Assembly (NCBI RefSeq): GCF_900496975.1
Contig: NZ_UFQC01000047.1
Coordinates: 1-44,156 of the forward strand
Origin: Achromobacter veterisilvae
GTDB lineage: Bacteria > Pseudomonadota > Gammaproteobacteria > Burkholderiales > Burkholderiaceae_B
Length of the DNA stretch: 44,156 bases
Reading direction: 5' to 3'
Positions 7,748 through 15,528 of the stretch are shown here, piece after piece; the stretch's first letter is position 1, and every line of letters starts with the position of its first letter. The notes beneath the pieces were generated by a model, which was not told where the DNA came from, searched no databases, and saw only the letters and a program-made list of their open reading frames with translations. The position numbers were made by a program, and so were the translations under genes.

Positions 7748-9265
7748 GTGTACCCGATCGATTTCTTCTTCCGCGCCGCCGAGCAGTATCCGGACCGGAT
7801 CGCGCTGGACGGCCCCGAGGGCCAGGTGACGTACGCGCGGCTGGCCGCCGAGGTCCGCGCGCTGGCGGCCGCGCTGCAGGACCTGGACCCGGCGCCGCAG
7901 ACGCGCGTGGCGATCTGCGCCGGCAACTCCGCGCGGCACATCCTGGCGCTGCTGGCCGTGCTGGCCAGCGGCAAGGTGTGGGTGCCCCTCAACTACCGCA
8001 GCACCGAGCGCGAGATCGGGCGCATCCTGGACGCCACCGAGCCGTCCATCGTGATCGTGGACGGCACGGGCGCGCCGCTGGTGCCCGAAGCCCAGGCGCC
8101 GCAAGGCCGGCGCCATATCCACCTGGACGACGCGGCGGCGCCGCTGGCGCTGGACGCCCTGCTGGCCCGCCATGCCGGGCGCGCGCCGCAGCGCCATGCG
8201 CTGCCGCGCCACGCCACCCAGGCCATCAAGTTCACCGGCGGCACCACCGGCCTGCCCAAAGGGGTGATGCAGCCCTATCACGCCTGGAACGCCGGCATCA
8301 TCAACCAGATCGCCAACTGGGAACTCACGCACGAAGACCGCTACGTCGTCGCCGCGCCCATCACGCACGGCACGGGCACCTACCTGCTGCCCGTGCTGGC
8401 CCGGGGCGGCGCCCACCTGCTGCTGGACACCGTCAATCCGGCCAGCATCACGGCGGCTTTCCGCGAACGCGGCGGCACGCTGAGCTTCATGCCGCCCACG
8501 CTGATCTACATGATCATGGCGCAGCCGGGCGTCTCGCACGCCGACTTCCCACGCCTGCGCAACCTGATCTATGGCGGCGCGCCCATGCCGGTGGAGAAAA
8601 TAGACAAGGCGCGCGCCTTTTTCGGCCCGGTGCTAGGCACCACTTACGGGCAGACCGAGGCGCCGCAGATCGTCACCGCGCTGCGGCCCGCCGACCTCGA
8701 GGCGCCCGAGAACCGCGCCTCGGTCGGACGCGCCACCTGGCTGTCGGACCTGGCCATCATGGGCCCGGATGGCGCGCTGCTGCCGCGCGGCGAAATCGGC
8801 GAAGTCGTGGTGCAGGGCGACCTGGTGATGTCCGGCTACTGGCGCCTGCCCGAGAAAACCGCCGAAACGGTGGTGGACGGCTGGCTGCACACCGGCGACA
8901 CGGGCCTGATCGACGCGCGCGGCTTCCTGTTCCTGAAGGACCGGCTGCGCGACGTCATCATCACCGGCGGCTTCAATATCTATCCGGTGGACGTGGAGAA
9001 CGCCCTGTCCGCGCATCCCGCCGTGTACGAATGCTCGGTCTTCGGGCTGCCCGACGAGAAATGGGGCGAGGCCGTCCACGCCGCCGTCCAGTTCCATTCA
9101 GGCGCGCAGGCCAGCGAGGACGAGCTCAAGGCGCACGTGCGCGGCCTGCTCGGCCCCGTGGCCACGCCCAAGCAATTCCACATCCACGACAGCCTGCCGC
9201 GCTCCAGCGTGGGCAAGGTGCTGAAAAACGCCGTGCGCGACGCGGCCCAGAAGGAGACGCCATGA
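7748..9265 (+). CDS. AMP-forming acyl-CoA synthetase/ligase
   Basis: 505 residues, GTG start with AAGGAG upstream. It activates a carboxylic acid with ATP and CoA to the acyl-CoA via an acyl-adenylate. Visible motifs: P-loop TGGTTGLPKG (163-172), YGQTE (300-304), HTGD (381-384), the hinge KDRLRD (397-402) with GGFNIYPVDVE, and the catalytic lysine at Lys490 in RSSVGK. The substrate cannot be read from sequence; the context (Bug receptor upstream, lyase downstream) suggests a hydroxy di- or tricarboxylate. The stop overlaps the next start as ATGA, so the lyase is translationally coupled. Confidence 0.93.
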   Translation: MYPIDFFFRAAEQYPDRIALDGPEGQVTYARLAAEVRALAAALQDLDPAPQTRVAICAGNSARHILALLAVLASGKVWVPLNYRSTEREIGRILDATEPSIVIVDGTGAPLVPEAQAPQGRRHIHLDDAAAPLALDALLARHAGRAPQRHALPRHATQAIKFTGGTTGLPKGVMQPYHAWNAGIINQIANWELTHEDRYVVAAPITHGTGTYLLPVLARGGAHLLLDTVNPASITAAFRERGGTLSFMPPTLIYMIMAQPGVSHADFPRLRNLIYGGAPMPVEKIDKARAFFGPVLGTTYGQTEAPQIVTALRPADLEAPENRASVGRATWLSDLAIMGPDGALLPRGEIGEVVVQGDLVMSGYWRLPEKTAETVVDGWLHTGDTGLIDARGFLFLKDRLRDVIITGGFNIYPVDVENALSAHPAVYECSVFGLPDEKWGEAVHAAVQFHSGAQASEDELKAHVRGLLGPVATPKQFHIHDSLPRSSVGKVLKNAVRDAAQKETP

Positions 9266-10047
9266 AAACCCCCGAAACCCGCCTCTGCGCCCATCACCTC
9301 ACCGGTATGTCCTACCGGGACGTCGACCTGGTCGAGGACCTGATCGGCAAGAAGACCTTCACCGAAGTCATGATCATGCAGATCCTGGGCCGCGAAGCGC
9401 GCCCCGTCGACCTGCGCATCGTCGACGCGGTGCTCGTCACCCTGATGGAACACGGCATGACGCCCAGCGCCATCGCCACGCGCCTGATCTACATGAGCGC
9501 GCCGGAAAACCTGCAAGGCGCGGTCGCCTCCGGCCTGATGGCGGTCGGCAGCCAGTTCGTCGGCACCATGGAAAACTGCTCCCGCCTGCTGGACCGCATC
9601 CGCCAGGCGGCGGACGGAGAAGCCGAGGCGCTGGCGATCGCCCGCGAATTCCGCGAATCGCGCCGCGCCCTGCCCGGCTTCGGCCATCACCTGCACAAGC
9701 CCGACGACCCGCGCTCGATCAAGCTGCTGGCGCTGGCGGAAGCCGAGCCCGACCTGAAGGGCGAGTCGCTCAAGGCGCTGCGCCTGCTGGCGTCCGCGAT
9801 CGACGCGACCTACGGCAGGCACATCACCATCAACGCCACCGGCGCCGTGGCCGCGCTGCTGAGCGAGATCGGCGTGCCCACCGACCTGATGCGCGGCTTC
9901 GCCGTCATCTCGCGCGCCGCGGGACTCGTGTCCCACGTGGCGGAGGAACAGCAAAGCCCGTCCGGCCGCTACATCTGGGAAACCATAGACCACGCCATTC
10001 CCTACGTCGGCGCGGGCAAGACGCACCAGGGCGAAGGCCAGCCATGA
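9262..10047 (+). CDS. Short citrate-synthase-fold enzyme, probable citryl-CoA lyase
   Basis: 261 residues, about two thirds of a normal citrate synthase, as expected for the citryl-CoA lyase type that cleaves citryl-CoA to acetyl-CoA and oxaloacetate. The catalytic regions remain: EHG at 63-65 (first active-site His), GFGHHLHKPDDPR at 139-151 (second His loop) and VAEEQ at 226-230 where citrate synthase has its catalytic Asp. The start is chosen at 9262 because it overlaps the ligase stop (ATGA) and follows AAGGAGA. Coupling to a ligase suggests the ligase makes a citryl-CoA-like thioester that this enzyme splits. The true substrate could be another 3-hydroxy-3-carboxy-acyl-CoA. Confidence 0.85.
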   Translation: MKTPETRLCAHHLTGMSYRDVDLVEDLIGKKTFTEVMIMQILGREARPVDLRIVDAVLVTLMEHGMTPSAIATRLIYMSAPENLQGAVASGLMAVGSQFVGTMENCSRLLDRIRQAADGEAEALAIAREFRESRRALPGFGHHLHKPDDPRSIKLLALAEAEPDLKGESLKALRLLASAIDATYGRHITINATGAVAALLSEIGVPTDLMRGFAVISRAAGLVSHVAEEQQSPSGRYIWETIDHAIPYVGAGKTHQGEGQP

Positions 10048-10853
10048 CGGCCGGCCATGAACTCCGGCTCGCGGGCAAGATCGCGCTGGTGGCCGGGGCC
10101 GGCTCCTCGGCCGCCGGCTGGAGCATCGGCAAGGCAAGCTGCGTGACGATGGCGCGCCAGGGCGCCGCCATCGTCGCGCTGGATGCCCAACTGGAAGCCG
10201 CCGAAGACGCCGCCCACGAAGTCGAAAAGGCCGGCGGCAGCGCCCTGCCCGTGCAGGCGGACGTGGCCGATCCCGCCGCCATGCGGGCCGCGGTGGACGC
10301 CGCCCTGCGCCGGTACGGACGCATCGACGTGCTGCAGGCGAACGCCGGCATCGGCAAGGTGGGCGGCCCGGAGGACATCTCGCTGGAAGACTGGGACCGC
10401 ATCCAGCAGGTGAACGTGACCAGCCTGCTCATCGCCACGCGGCTGCTGGCGCCGCTCATGCGCGAACAAGGCGGAGGGGCCATCGTGACCGTGTCATCCG
10501 TGGCCGGCATCCGCTACACGGGTTATCCGCACCTGGCGTACAGCGTGAGCAAGGCAGCCGTGATCCACTTCTCGCGCATGGCCGCGCAGCAGTATGCCGC
10601 CGACCGCATCCGCGTGAACACGGTGATTCCCGGCCTGATCGATACGCCGCGCGTGGCGAAGAACGTCGCGCGCATGTTCGACGCCGACGCCCGCGCCGCC
10701 AGCGCGGCCCGCGACAGGCAGGTGCCCATGGGCCGCATGGGCACGCCCTGGGAAGTGGCGAACGCCGTGGCGTTCCTGGCCTCGGACGAAGCGTCCTACA
10801 TCACCGGCACCGAACTGGTCGTGGATGGCGGCCTGACGGGCAAGTACGCCTAG
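10044..10853 (+). CDS. SDR-family NAD(P)-dependent oxidoreductase
   Basis: 269 residues, classical short-chain dehydrogenase. The NAG motif is at 100-102, catalytic Ser at 151/152, Tyr166 and Lys170 (YSVSK), then VNTVIPGLIDTP and the C-terminal YITGTELVVDGGL. The Gly-rich nucleotide loop is unusual: AGAGSSAAGWSIG replaces the common TGxxxGIG, with an insertion. The start overlaps the lyase stop (ATGA), so the last three genes are one coupled unit. It may reduce or oxidise the substrate or the oxo acid released by the lyase. Confidence 0.93.
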   Translation: MTAGHELRLAGKIALVAGAGSSAAGWSIGKASCVTMARQGAAIVALDAQLEAAEDAAHEVEKAGGSALPVQADVADPAAMRAAVDAALRRYGRIDVLQANAGIGKVGGPEDISLEDWDRIQQVNVTSLLIATRLLAPLMREQGGGAIVTVSSVAGIRYTGYPHLAYSVSKAAVIHFSRMAAQQYAADRIRVNTVIPGLIDTPRVAKNVARMFDADARAASAARDRQVPMGRMGTPWEVANAVAFLASDEASYITGTELVVDGGLTGKYA

Positions 10854-10856
10854 GGC

Positions 10857-11651
10857 TTACCAGGACGTCGAGTAGGCGCCGGGGAACTGCTTCGCGACGA
10901 AAGCCTTCACCTCGTCCGACTGGTACGCCTTGATGAAGCGCGCGATGCGCGGATCGTTCTTGTTGTCCTCGCGCGCGGCGATCACCACGGCGGCGAACGG
11001 CGCGTCCTTGCTTTCCAGGGCCAGCGCGTCCTTGGCGGGCGACAGGCCGGCCGGGATCGCGTAGGCCGAGTTCACCGCCGCGGCATCCACGTCGGCCAGC
11101 GAATGCGGCAGTTGCGCGGCCTCGATCTCGATGAACTTCAGGTTCTTCGGATTCTGCGCCACGTCGAACAGCGACGCCGTCACGGTCACGCCGTCCTTCA
11201 GCGTGATCAGCTTGGCCGCCTGCAGCACGAGCAGCGCGCGCGCGCCGTTGGTCGGGTCGTTCGGAATGGCCACCTTGCCGCCTTGCGGCAGATCGTCCAA
11301 CGACTTCAGCCGCTTGGAGTAGATGCCCATCTGCTGCACCACGGCGGTCGCCACCGGCGCCAGCTTGTAGCCGCGCGCCTTGTTCTGCGATTCCAGGAAG
11401 GGCCTGTGCTGGTAGATGTTCAGGTCCAGTTCCTTGGCGTCCAGCGCCGCGTTCGGCTGGATGAAGTCGCTGAACTCCACCAGCTTCACCTTCAGCCCGT
11501 CCTTGGCCGCCACGCGCTGCGCGACTTCGCCGATCTGCGCGTGCGGGCCGACGGTCACGCCCACCGTCAGTTCGGCGTCCTGCGCCATGGCCGGGGCGGC
11601 GGCAAAAGCGGCCAGGGCGGTGGAAACGGCCAGGAAATGGCGTAGGCGCAT
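10857..11651 (-). CDS. MetQ/NlpA-family ABC substrate-binding protein (orphan)
   Basis: 264 residues. The N-terminal signal peptide ends APAMA-QDAE without a lipobox cysteine, so a soluble periplasmic protein is expected and not a lipoprotein. Family motifs: ELTVGVTVGPHAQI, VEFSDFIQPNAALDAKELDLNIYQH, VAIPNDPTNGARALLVLQ and FVAKQFPGAYSTSW. MetQ-type proteins bind D/L-methionine for the MetNI importer. No metN or metI gene is adjacent, so it either serves a distant MetNI or binds a different ligand. The start at 11651 gives the signal peptide; upstream in-frame codons are ignored. It converges on the SDR operon, 3 bp from its stop. Confidence 0.88.
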   Translation of the reverse strand: MRLRHFLAVSTALAAFAAAPAMAQDAELTVGVTVGPHAQIGEVAQRVAAKDGLKVKLVEFSDFIQPNAALDAKELDLNIYQHRPFLESQNKARGYKLAPVATAVVQQMGIYSKRLKSLDDLPQGGKVAIPNDPTNGARALLVLQAAKLITLKDGVTVTASLFDVAQNPKNLKFIEIEAAQLPHSLADVDAAAVNSAYAIPAGLSPAKDALALESKDAPFAAVVIAAREDNKNDPRIARFIKAYQSDEVKAFVAKQFPGAYSTSW

Positions 11652-11717
11652 GCTTGTCTCGCTGAGTCTATAAACAGGACCTCGCATTCTAGTGAGCGTC
11701 CTTCAAAACCGGAAGCG

Positions 11718-11729
11718 ATGAATATTCAT
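11718..11729. promoter_or_regulatory. 12-bp perfect palindrome between divergent genes
   Basis: ATGAATATTCAT lies in the AT-rich 176-bp gap between the metQ-like gene and the DUF6817 gene. A possible plus-strand -10 TATAAA is at 11749-11754. It could be an operator; no regulator is encoded beside it. Confidence 0.3.
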
Positions 11730-11827
11730 ATTGATATGTGCGTTCCGATATAAAGCGCCGCGCCATGACAAGCCCGCGGCATCCGGACACAATACGGGAT
11801 TGCCTTCATTCATCGTTGATCCCTTCC

Positions 11828-12901
11828 ATGTCCGCCACCACCGAACTCCACCCGCATGCGCGCGCGCTGCTTGCCGATCACTACGCCGCGGTGGATCCCG
11901 ACCTGCCCGCCCTGCTGGACCTGCTGTTCGCCCGCAGCGCCGGAGAAGACTGGCACAAGGCCGGCACCTTCAAACATCACCTGCTGGGCGTCTACCGCAC
12001 GCTGGCGCTCTGGAACCAGCCGCGCGAAGTCCGCCTGCTGGGGCTGTTCCACAGCGTCTACGGCAACGAATACGTGGACCTCACGCTGTTCGACCGCGAA
12101 CGCGAGCGCGGCACGCTGCGCGAGGCGCTGGGCGCCGAAGCCGAGGAATGGGTAAGCCTGTTCTGCGCCATGCCGCGCACCAAATTCGTCCAGGCCGTGC
12201 TGCAAGGCCAGGGCGCGGGCCCGGACGGCCTGAAGCTGGAGGGCGCCAACGGCCAGGTCCATGTGCTCACGCCGCGCCAGGTCGCCGCTTTCATCGTCGT
12301 CTCGGCCGCCGACATCGGCGAACAATGGCATAGCTGGCAGGACGAGATCTTCGCCGGCTATCCGCAGCAGCAGCGCCGCGACCTGAAGACGAACTGGGCC
12401 GCGTCGCTGTGGCCCGGCCCGCTCAAACCGCCGTCGAACATCCTGTCGATGCTGTCGCACCTGCTGGCGCCGCTGTCGCGCATGCCGGGCGACACCGGCA
12501 TTCCCGTCCCGCCCGCGTTCGACGGCTGCCGCGCCACGCTCAGCCCGCGCGACGAGGCCGCCGCCAGCGCCCTGTACTGGCAGGTCGTCACCCGTATGCA
12601 TCCAATGACCGAAATGGACAGCGCGCGCCACCTGCTGGAAGCGGCGGTGGCGCACAATCCTTGGGTGGGCGAACCGCGCCTGCTGCTCGCGCAACTGGCC
12701 CTGACCGCGGGCGATTTCGACGCCGCCCAGGCGCACGCCGCCGCCGGACTCGCGGCCCTGCAAGCCTGGGGCACGGCGTGGGACAAGCGCATCGAATGGG
12801 CCGGCTGGATGGCCTGGGCCCGCATCGAACTCCAGAACGCCCGCGCCCGGCAATGGCCGGAGAACCTGGCGGCGCTGAACGGGCTGGGGTTGGTCCAGTA
12901 G
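11828..12901 (+). CDS. DUF6817-type protein with TPR-like tail
   Basis: 357 residues. The N-terminal part (HKAGTFKHHLLGVYRTLALW...RLLGLFHSVYGNEYV) looks like the His-rich helical core of DUF6817, an HD-like family of unknown activity. The last 100 residues form two helical, TPR-like repeats (ARHLLEAAVAHNPWVGEPRLLLAQLALTAG). I choose ATG 11828 because the homologous-looking part begins soon after; an in-frame GTG at 11738 and ATG at 11765 are alternatives, and no start has a strong ribosome site. The family name is from memory. Single gene, ending at a bidirectional terminator. Confidence 0.7.
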   Translation: MSATTELHPHARALLADHYAAVDPDLPALLDLLFARSAGEDWHKAGTFKHHLLGVYRTLALWNQPREVRLLGLFHSVYGNEYVDLTLFDRERERGTLREALGAEAEEWVSLFCAMPRTKFVQAVLQGQGAGPDGLKLEGANGQVHVLTPRQVAAFIVVSAADIGEQWHSWQDEIFAGYPQQQRRDLKTNWAASLWPGPLKPPSNILSMLSHLLAPLSRMPGDTGIPVPPAFDGCRATLSPRDEAAASALYWQVVTRMHPMTEMDSARHLLEAAVAHNPWVGEPRLLLAQLALTAGDFDAAQAHAAAGLAALQAWGTAWDKRIEWAGWMAWARIELQNARARQWPENLAALNGLGLVQ

Positions 12902-12940
12902 CGGGAAGGCGCTTTTTTTGCCTTGGGACGGTCCGACAGC

Positions 12941-12966
12941 AAAAAAGCCCCTGGAAGGGGCTTTTT
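12941..12966. terminator. Bidirectional rho-independent terminator
   Basis: Identical over 26 bases to the terminator at 372-397. It sits between the convergent DUF6817 and ubiX genes. Confidence 0.9.
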
Positions 12967-12981
12967 CACGCCTGGCGAGGG

Positions 12982-13545
12982 CTACTTCATGCCTTCCCAG
13001 TGCGGGCCGGGCACTTCGATATCGAAGAGTTCCAGCACGCGCGCCACGGTGTGGTCCACCATCTCTTCGATGGAGGCCGGCCGGTGGTAGAACGCCGGCA
13101 GCGGCGGGAACACGATGCCGCCCATTTCCGTCACGGCCGTCATGTTGCGCAGGTGCGCCAGGTTGAAGGGCGTCTCGCGCACCATCAGCACCAGGCGCCG
13201 GCGCTCTTTGAGGGTCACGTCGGCGGCGCGGGTGATCAGGTTGTCCGAAAGGCCGTGGGCCACGGCCGCCAGCGTGCGCATGGAGCATGGCACGATCACC
13301 ATGCCGGCGGTCTGGAACGCCCCGCTGGCCAGGGTGGCGCCGACGTCGCGCACACTGTGCACGTGGTCCGCCAGGGCGTAGACGTCATGGCGGCCGACGT
13401 CCAGCTCGTGCTTGATGTTCAGCACGCCGGACGCCGACACCACCAGATGCGTCTCCACATCGTCCACGCCGCGCAATGCCTGCAGCATGCGCACCGCGTA
13501 GAGCGCCCCGGTGGCGCCGGTGATGCCGATGACCAGCCGCCGCAT
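12982..13545 (-). CDS. ubiX: Flavin prenyltransferase UbiX
   Basis: 187 residues. UbiX attaches dimethylallyl phosphate to FMN to make the prenylated-FMN cofactor used by UbiD decarboxylases, including the ubiquinone-pathway enzyme. Hallmarks: ITGATGALYAVRML at the N-terminus, IVPCSMRTLAAVAHG, RAADVTLKERRRLVLMVRETPFNLAHLRNM and GGIVFPPLPAFYHRP. It lies 7 bp after grxD and is probably cotranscribed with it. No ubiD gene is in the window. Confidence 0.95.
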   Translation of the reverse strand: MRRLVIGITGATGALYAVRMLQALRGVDDVETHLVVSASGVLNIKHELDVGRHDVYALADHVHSVRDVGATLASGAFQTAGMVIVPCSMRTLAAVAHGLSDNLITRAADVTLKERRRLVLMVRETPFNLAHLRNMTAVTEMGGIVFPPLPAFYHRPASIEEMVDHTVARVLELFDIEVPGPHWEGMK

Positions 13546-13552
13546 GGGGCGT

Positions 13553-13879
13553 TCAGGCCATCGCGCCGGATTGCTCCAGCAGGGTCTTCAGTTCGCCGGA
13601 CTCGTTCATCTCGTTCATGATGTCCGAACCGCCGATGAACTCGCCGCCCACGTACAGTTGCGGGATGGTGGGCCAACTGGAGAATTCCTTGATGCCCTGG
13701 CGGACTTCGTCGTCCTCCAGCACATTGACGGTGACCAGCTTCTTCACGCCACAGCCCTTCAGGATCTGGATGGCCTTGCCGGAAAAGCCGCATTGCGGGA
13801 ACTGGGCGGTGCCCTTCATGAACAGCACGACGGGGTGCTGGGTCACGGTTTCGCGGATGAATTCTTGAACGTCGCTCAT
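13553..13879 (-). CDS. grxD: Monothiol glutaredoxin Grx4/GrxD
   Basis: 108 residues with the CGFS active site at Cys30-Ser33 (QFPQCGFSGKA) and the glutathione-binding parts WPTIPQLYVGGEFIGGSDI. This class carries and transfers [2Fe-2S] clusters together with BolA proteins. The start at 13879 gives the standard N-terminus (MSDVQEFI); the frame stays open upstream but reads into leader and repeat sequence. In betaproteobacteria it usually follows prmC directly. Here a 105-bp tandem repeat array separates them, and a separate -10 element lies just upstream. Confidence 0.95.
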   Translation of the reverse strand: MSDVQEFIRETVTQHPVVLFMKGTAQFPQCGFSGKAIQILKGCGVKKLVTVNVLEDDEVRQGIKEFSSWPTIPQLYVGGEFIGGSDIMNEMNESGELKTLLEQSGAMA

Positions 13880-13913
13880 GGTGGTCTCTCGGACAGGCGT
13901 AGGGAATACGCCA

Positions 13914-13919
13914 ATTATA
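13914..13919 (-). promoter_or_regulatory. Probable -10 element of the grxD-ubiX promoter
   Basis: Reads TATAAT on the minus strand, 34 bp before the grxD start. No convincing -35 is seen at 16-18 bp. It lies between the tandem array and grxD, so grxD-ubiX can be expressed independently of read-through from prmC. Confidence 0.5.
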
Positions 13920-13998
13920 GGTACAGCGGGAAAAAGCGCCCGGATACCCCGGGCCGCGCTCCGGGAATCGGCCTGCGGGCGCCTCATCGTGGTGTCAC

Positions 13999-14654
13999 CG
14001 TGGTGTCTGACACCCGCGGGAGACCGCCTTCAGCCTGCGCCGCCGTCTCGGGGGTGTCAGACACCTGGGACAGGCACCGGCGCTCGCGTCTCGCTGGCAT
14101 CATCGTGGTGTCTGACACCCGCGGGAGACCGTCTTCAGCCTGCGCCGGCGTCTCGGGGGTGTCAGACACCTGGGACAGGCACCGGCGCTCGCGTCTCGCT
14201 GGCATCATCGTGGTGTCTGACACCCGCGGGAGACCGTCTTCAGCCTGCGCCGGCGTCTCGGGGGTGTCAGACACCTGGGACAGGCACCGGCGCTCGCGTC
14301 TCGCTGGCATCATCGTGGTGTCTGACACCCGCGGGAGACCACCTTCAGCCTGCGCCGGCGTCTCGGGGGTGTCAGACACCCGGGACAGGCACAGACGCTC
14401 GCGTCTCGCTGGCATCATCGTGGTGTCTGACACCCGCGGGAGACCGCCTTCAGCCTGCGCCGCCGTCTCAGGGGTGTCAGACACCCGGGACGGGCACGGA
14501 CGCTCGCGTCTCGCTGGCATCATTATGGTGTCTGACACCCGCGGGAGACGGCCTTCAACCTGCGCCGGCGTCTCGGGGGTGTCAGACACCTGTGACGGGC
14601 ACCCGCGGGAGACGGCCTTCAACCTGCGCCGGCGTCTCGGGGGTGTCAGACACC
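13999..14654 (+). repeat. 105-bp tandem array of a 64-bp inverted-repeat element
   Basis: Six units of exactly 105 bp start at 13999, 14104, 14209, 14314, 14419 and 14524. Each holds a 64-bp element (14002-14065, 14107-14170, 14212-14275, 14317-14380, 14422-14485, 14527-14590) and a conserved 41-bp linker. The element begins GGTGTCTGACACCC, continues GCGGGAGAC, has a loop with CTTCAG, and ends GTCTC-GGGGGTGTCAGACACC, so the two ends form a long inverted repeat and each end is itself a palindrome. Units 2 and 3 are identical, and units 4-6 diverge slightly. A seventh copy keeps element positions 11-64 (14601-14654). This array fills the 766-bp space between prmC and grxD. Confidence 0.95.
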
Positions 14655-15515
14655 TGTGACGGGCACGGACCCCTCGCTGGCGCCCGGCGCTCCCCCGGAA
14701 AGCCGGCCGCCGGAGATCCGCTCGATGCCGGCCAGGTCCCGCCGGCTGTGCACGGCGTCGAACCCGGCTTGCGCCAGCAGGTCGCGCACCGCCTGCGCCT
14801 GGTCCCAGCCGTGTTCCATCCACAGGGCGCCGCCCCGCTTCAAATGGCGGCCCGCGCCCCGCACGATGCGGGCCAGGTCTTCCAGGCCGCCCGCGCCGTC
14901 GGTCAGCGCGCCGCGCGGCTCGAAGCGCACGTCGCCCTGGTCCAGGTGCGGATCGTCGCTGGCCACATAGGGCGGGTTGGACACGATCAGATCGAAGCCC
15001 TCGCCCGCGGGCACGGCCTCGTACCAACTGCCCTCGACCAGGCGGACGGACGCCGCTAGGTCCCAGGCGTTGGCGGCCGCCACGGCCAGCGCGGCCGCGC
15101 TGACATCGGACGCCATCACCCGCGCGTCGCGGCGCGCCAGGGCGATCGAAATCGCGATCGCCCCGCTGCCCGTGCCCAGGTCCAGCACGGCGGGCGCGGC
15201 CAGGCCGGCCAGGCATTCCAGCGCGGTCTCCACCAGCACCTCGGTATCCGGCCGCGGAATCAGCACGTCGGGGGTCACGCGGAAGCGGTGGCCCATGAAC
15301 TCGCGATGGCCCACCAGATAGGCCATGGGCTCGCCGGACAGGCGCCGCTGGGCCAGCGACTCGTACGCCGCGGCCACCTCGGGCGCGAGCGGATCGGTGT
15401 CATGCGCCAGCAGCCAGGCGCGCGGCTTGCCCAGCACGTGTTCGAGCAGCATGCGCACCTCCAGCCTAGGCAGGCGCGCATCGAACAGCAGCGTCTTCAA
15501 CTGAGGCGGCATCAT
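14646..15515 (-). CDS. prmC: Release factor glutamine N5-methyltransferase PrmC
   Basis: 289 residues. It methylates the Gln of the GGQ motif in release factors RF1 and RF2. SAM-binding motif DLGTGSGAI (112-120), substrate-binding NPPY (180-183), N-terminal helical domain with GEPMAYLVGHREFMGHRF (61-78). It follows prfA by 13 bp, so enzyme and substrate are encoded together. The C-terminal tail after the usual end (about SGGRLSGG) runs on for some 15 residues, and its TGA stop lies inside the GTGTCTGACACC palindrome of the truncated seventh repeat copy. The repeat has therefore replaced or extended the original gene end. Confidence 0.95.
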   Translation of the reverse strand: MMPPQLKTLLFDARLPRLEVRMLLEHVLGKPRAWLLAHDTDPLAPEVAAAYESLAQRRLSGEPMAYLVGHREFMGHRFRVTPDVLIPRPDTEVLVETALECLAGLAAPAVLDLGTGSGAIAISIALARRDARVMASDVSAAALAVAAANAWDLAASVRLVEGSWYEAVPAGEGFDLIVSNPPYVASDDPHLDQGDVRFEPRGALTDGAGGLEDLARIVRGAGRHLKRGGALWMEHGWDQAQAVRDLLAQAGFDAVHSRRDLAGIERISGGRLSGGAPGASEGSVPVTGV

Positions 15516-15528
15516 GGCGAAAGCCCCG

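Noticed and set aside
6293..8539. 748-codon minus-strand frame over the Bug and ligase genes
   Set aside because: Antisense shadow of two well-supported genes and the promoter region.
7243..10047. Apparent 934-residue fusion ending in the citryl-CoA-lyase-like protein
   Set aside because: The first 670 codons are an out-of-frame reading of the Bug and ligase genes; the lyase has its own ATG with ribosome site at 9262.
13999..14654. Possible CRISPR array (regular repeats with spacers)
   Set aside because: The 41-bp linkers are conserved between units and are not unique spacers, the repeat is 64 bp, and no cas gene is present.
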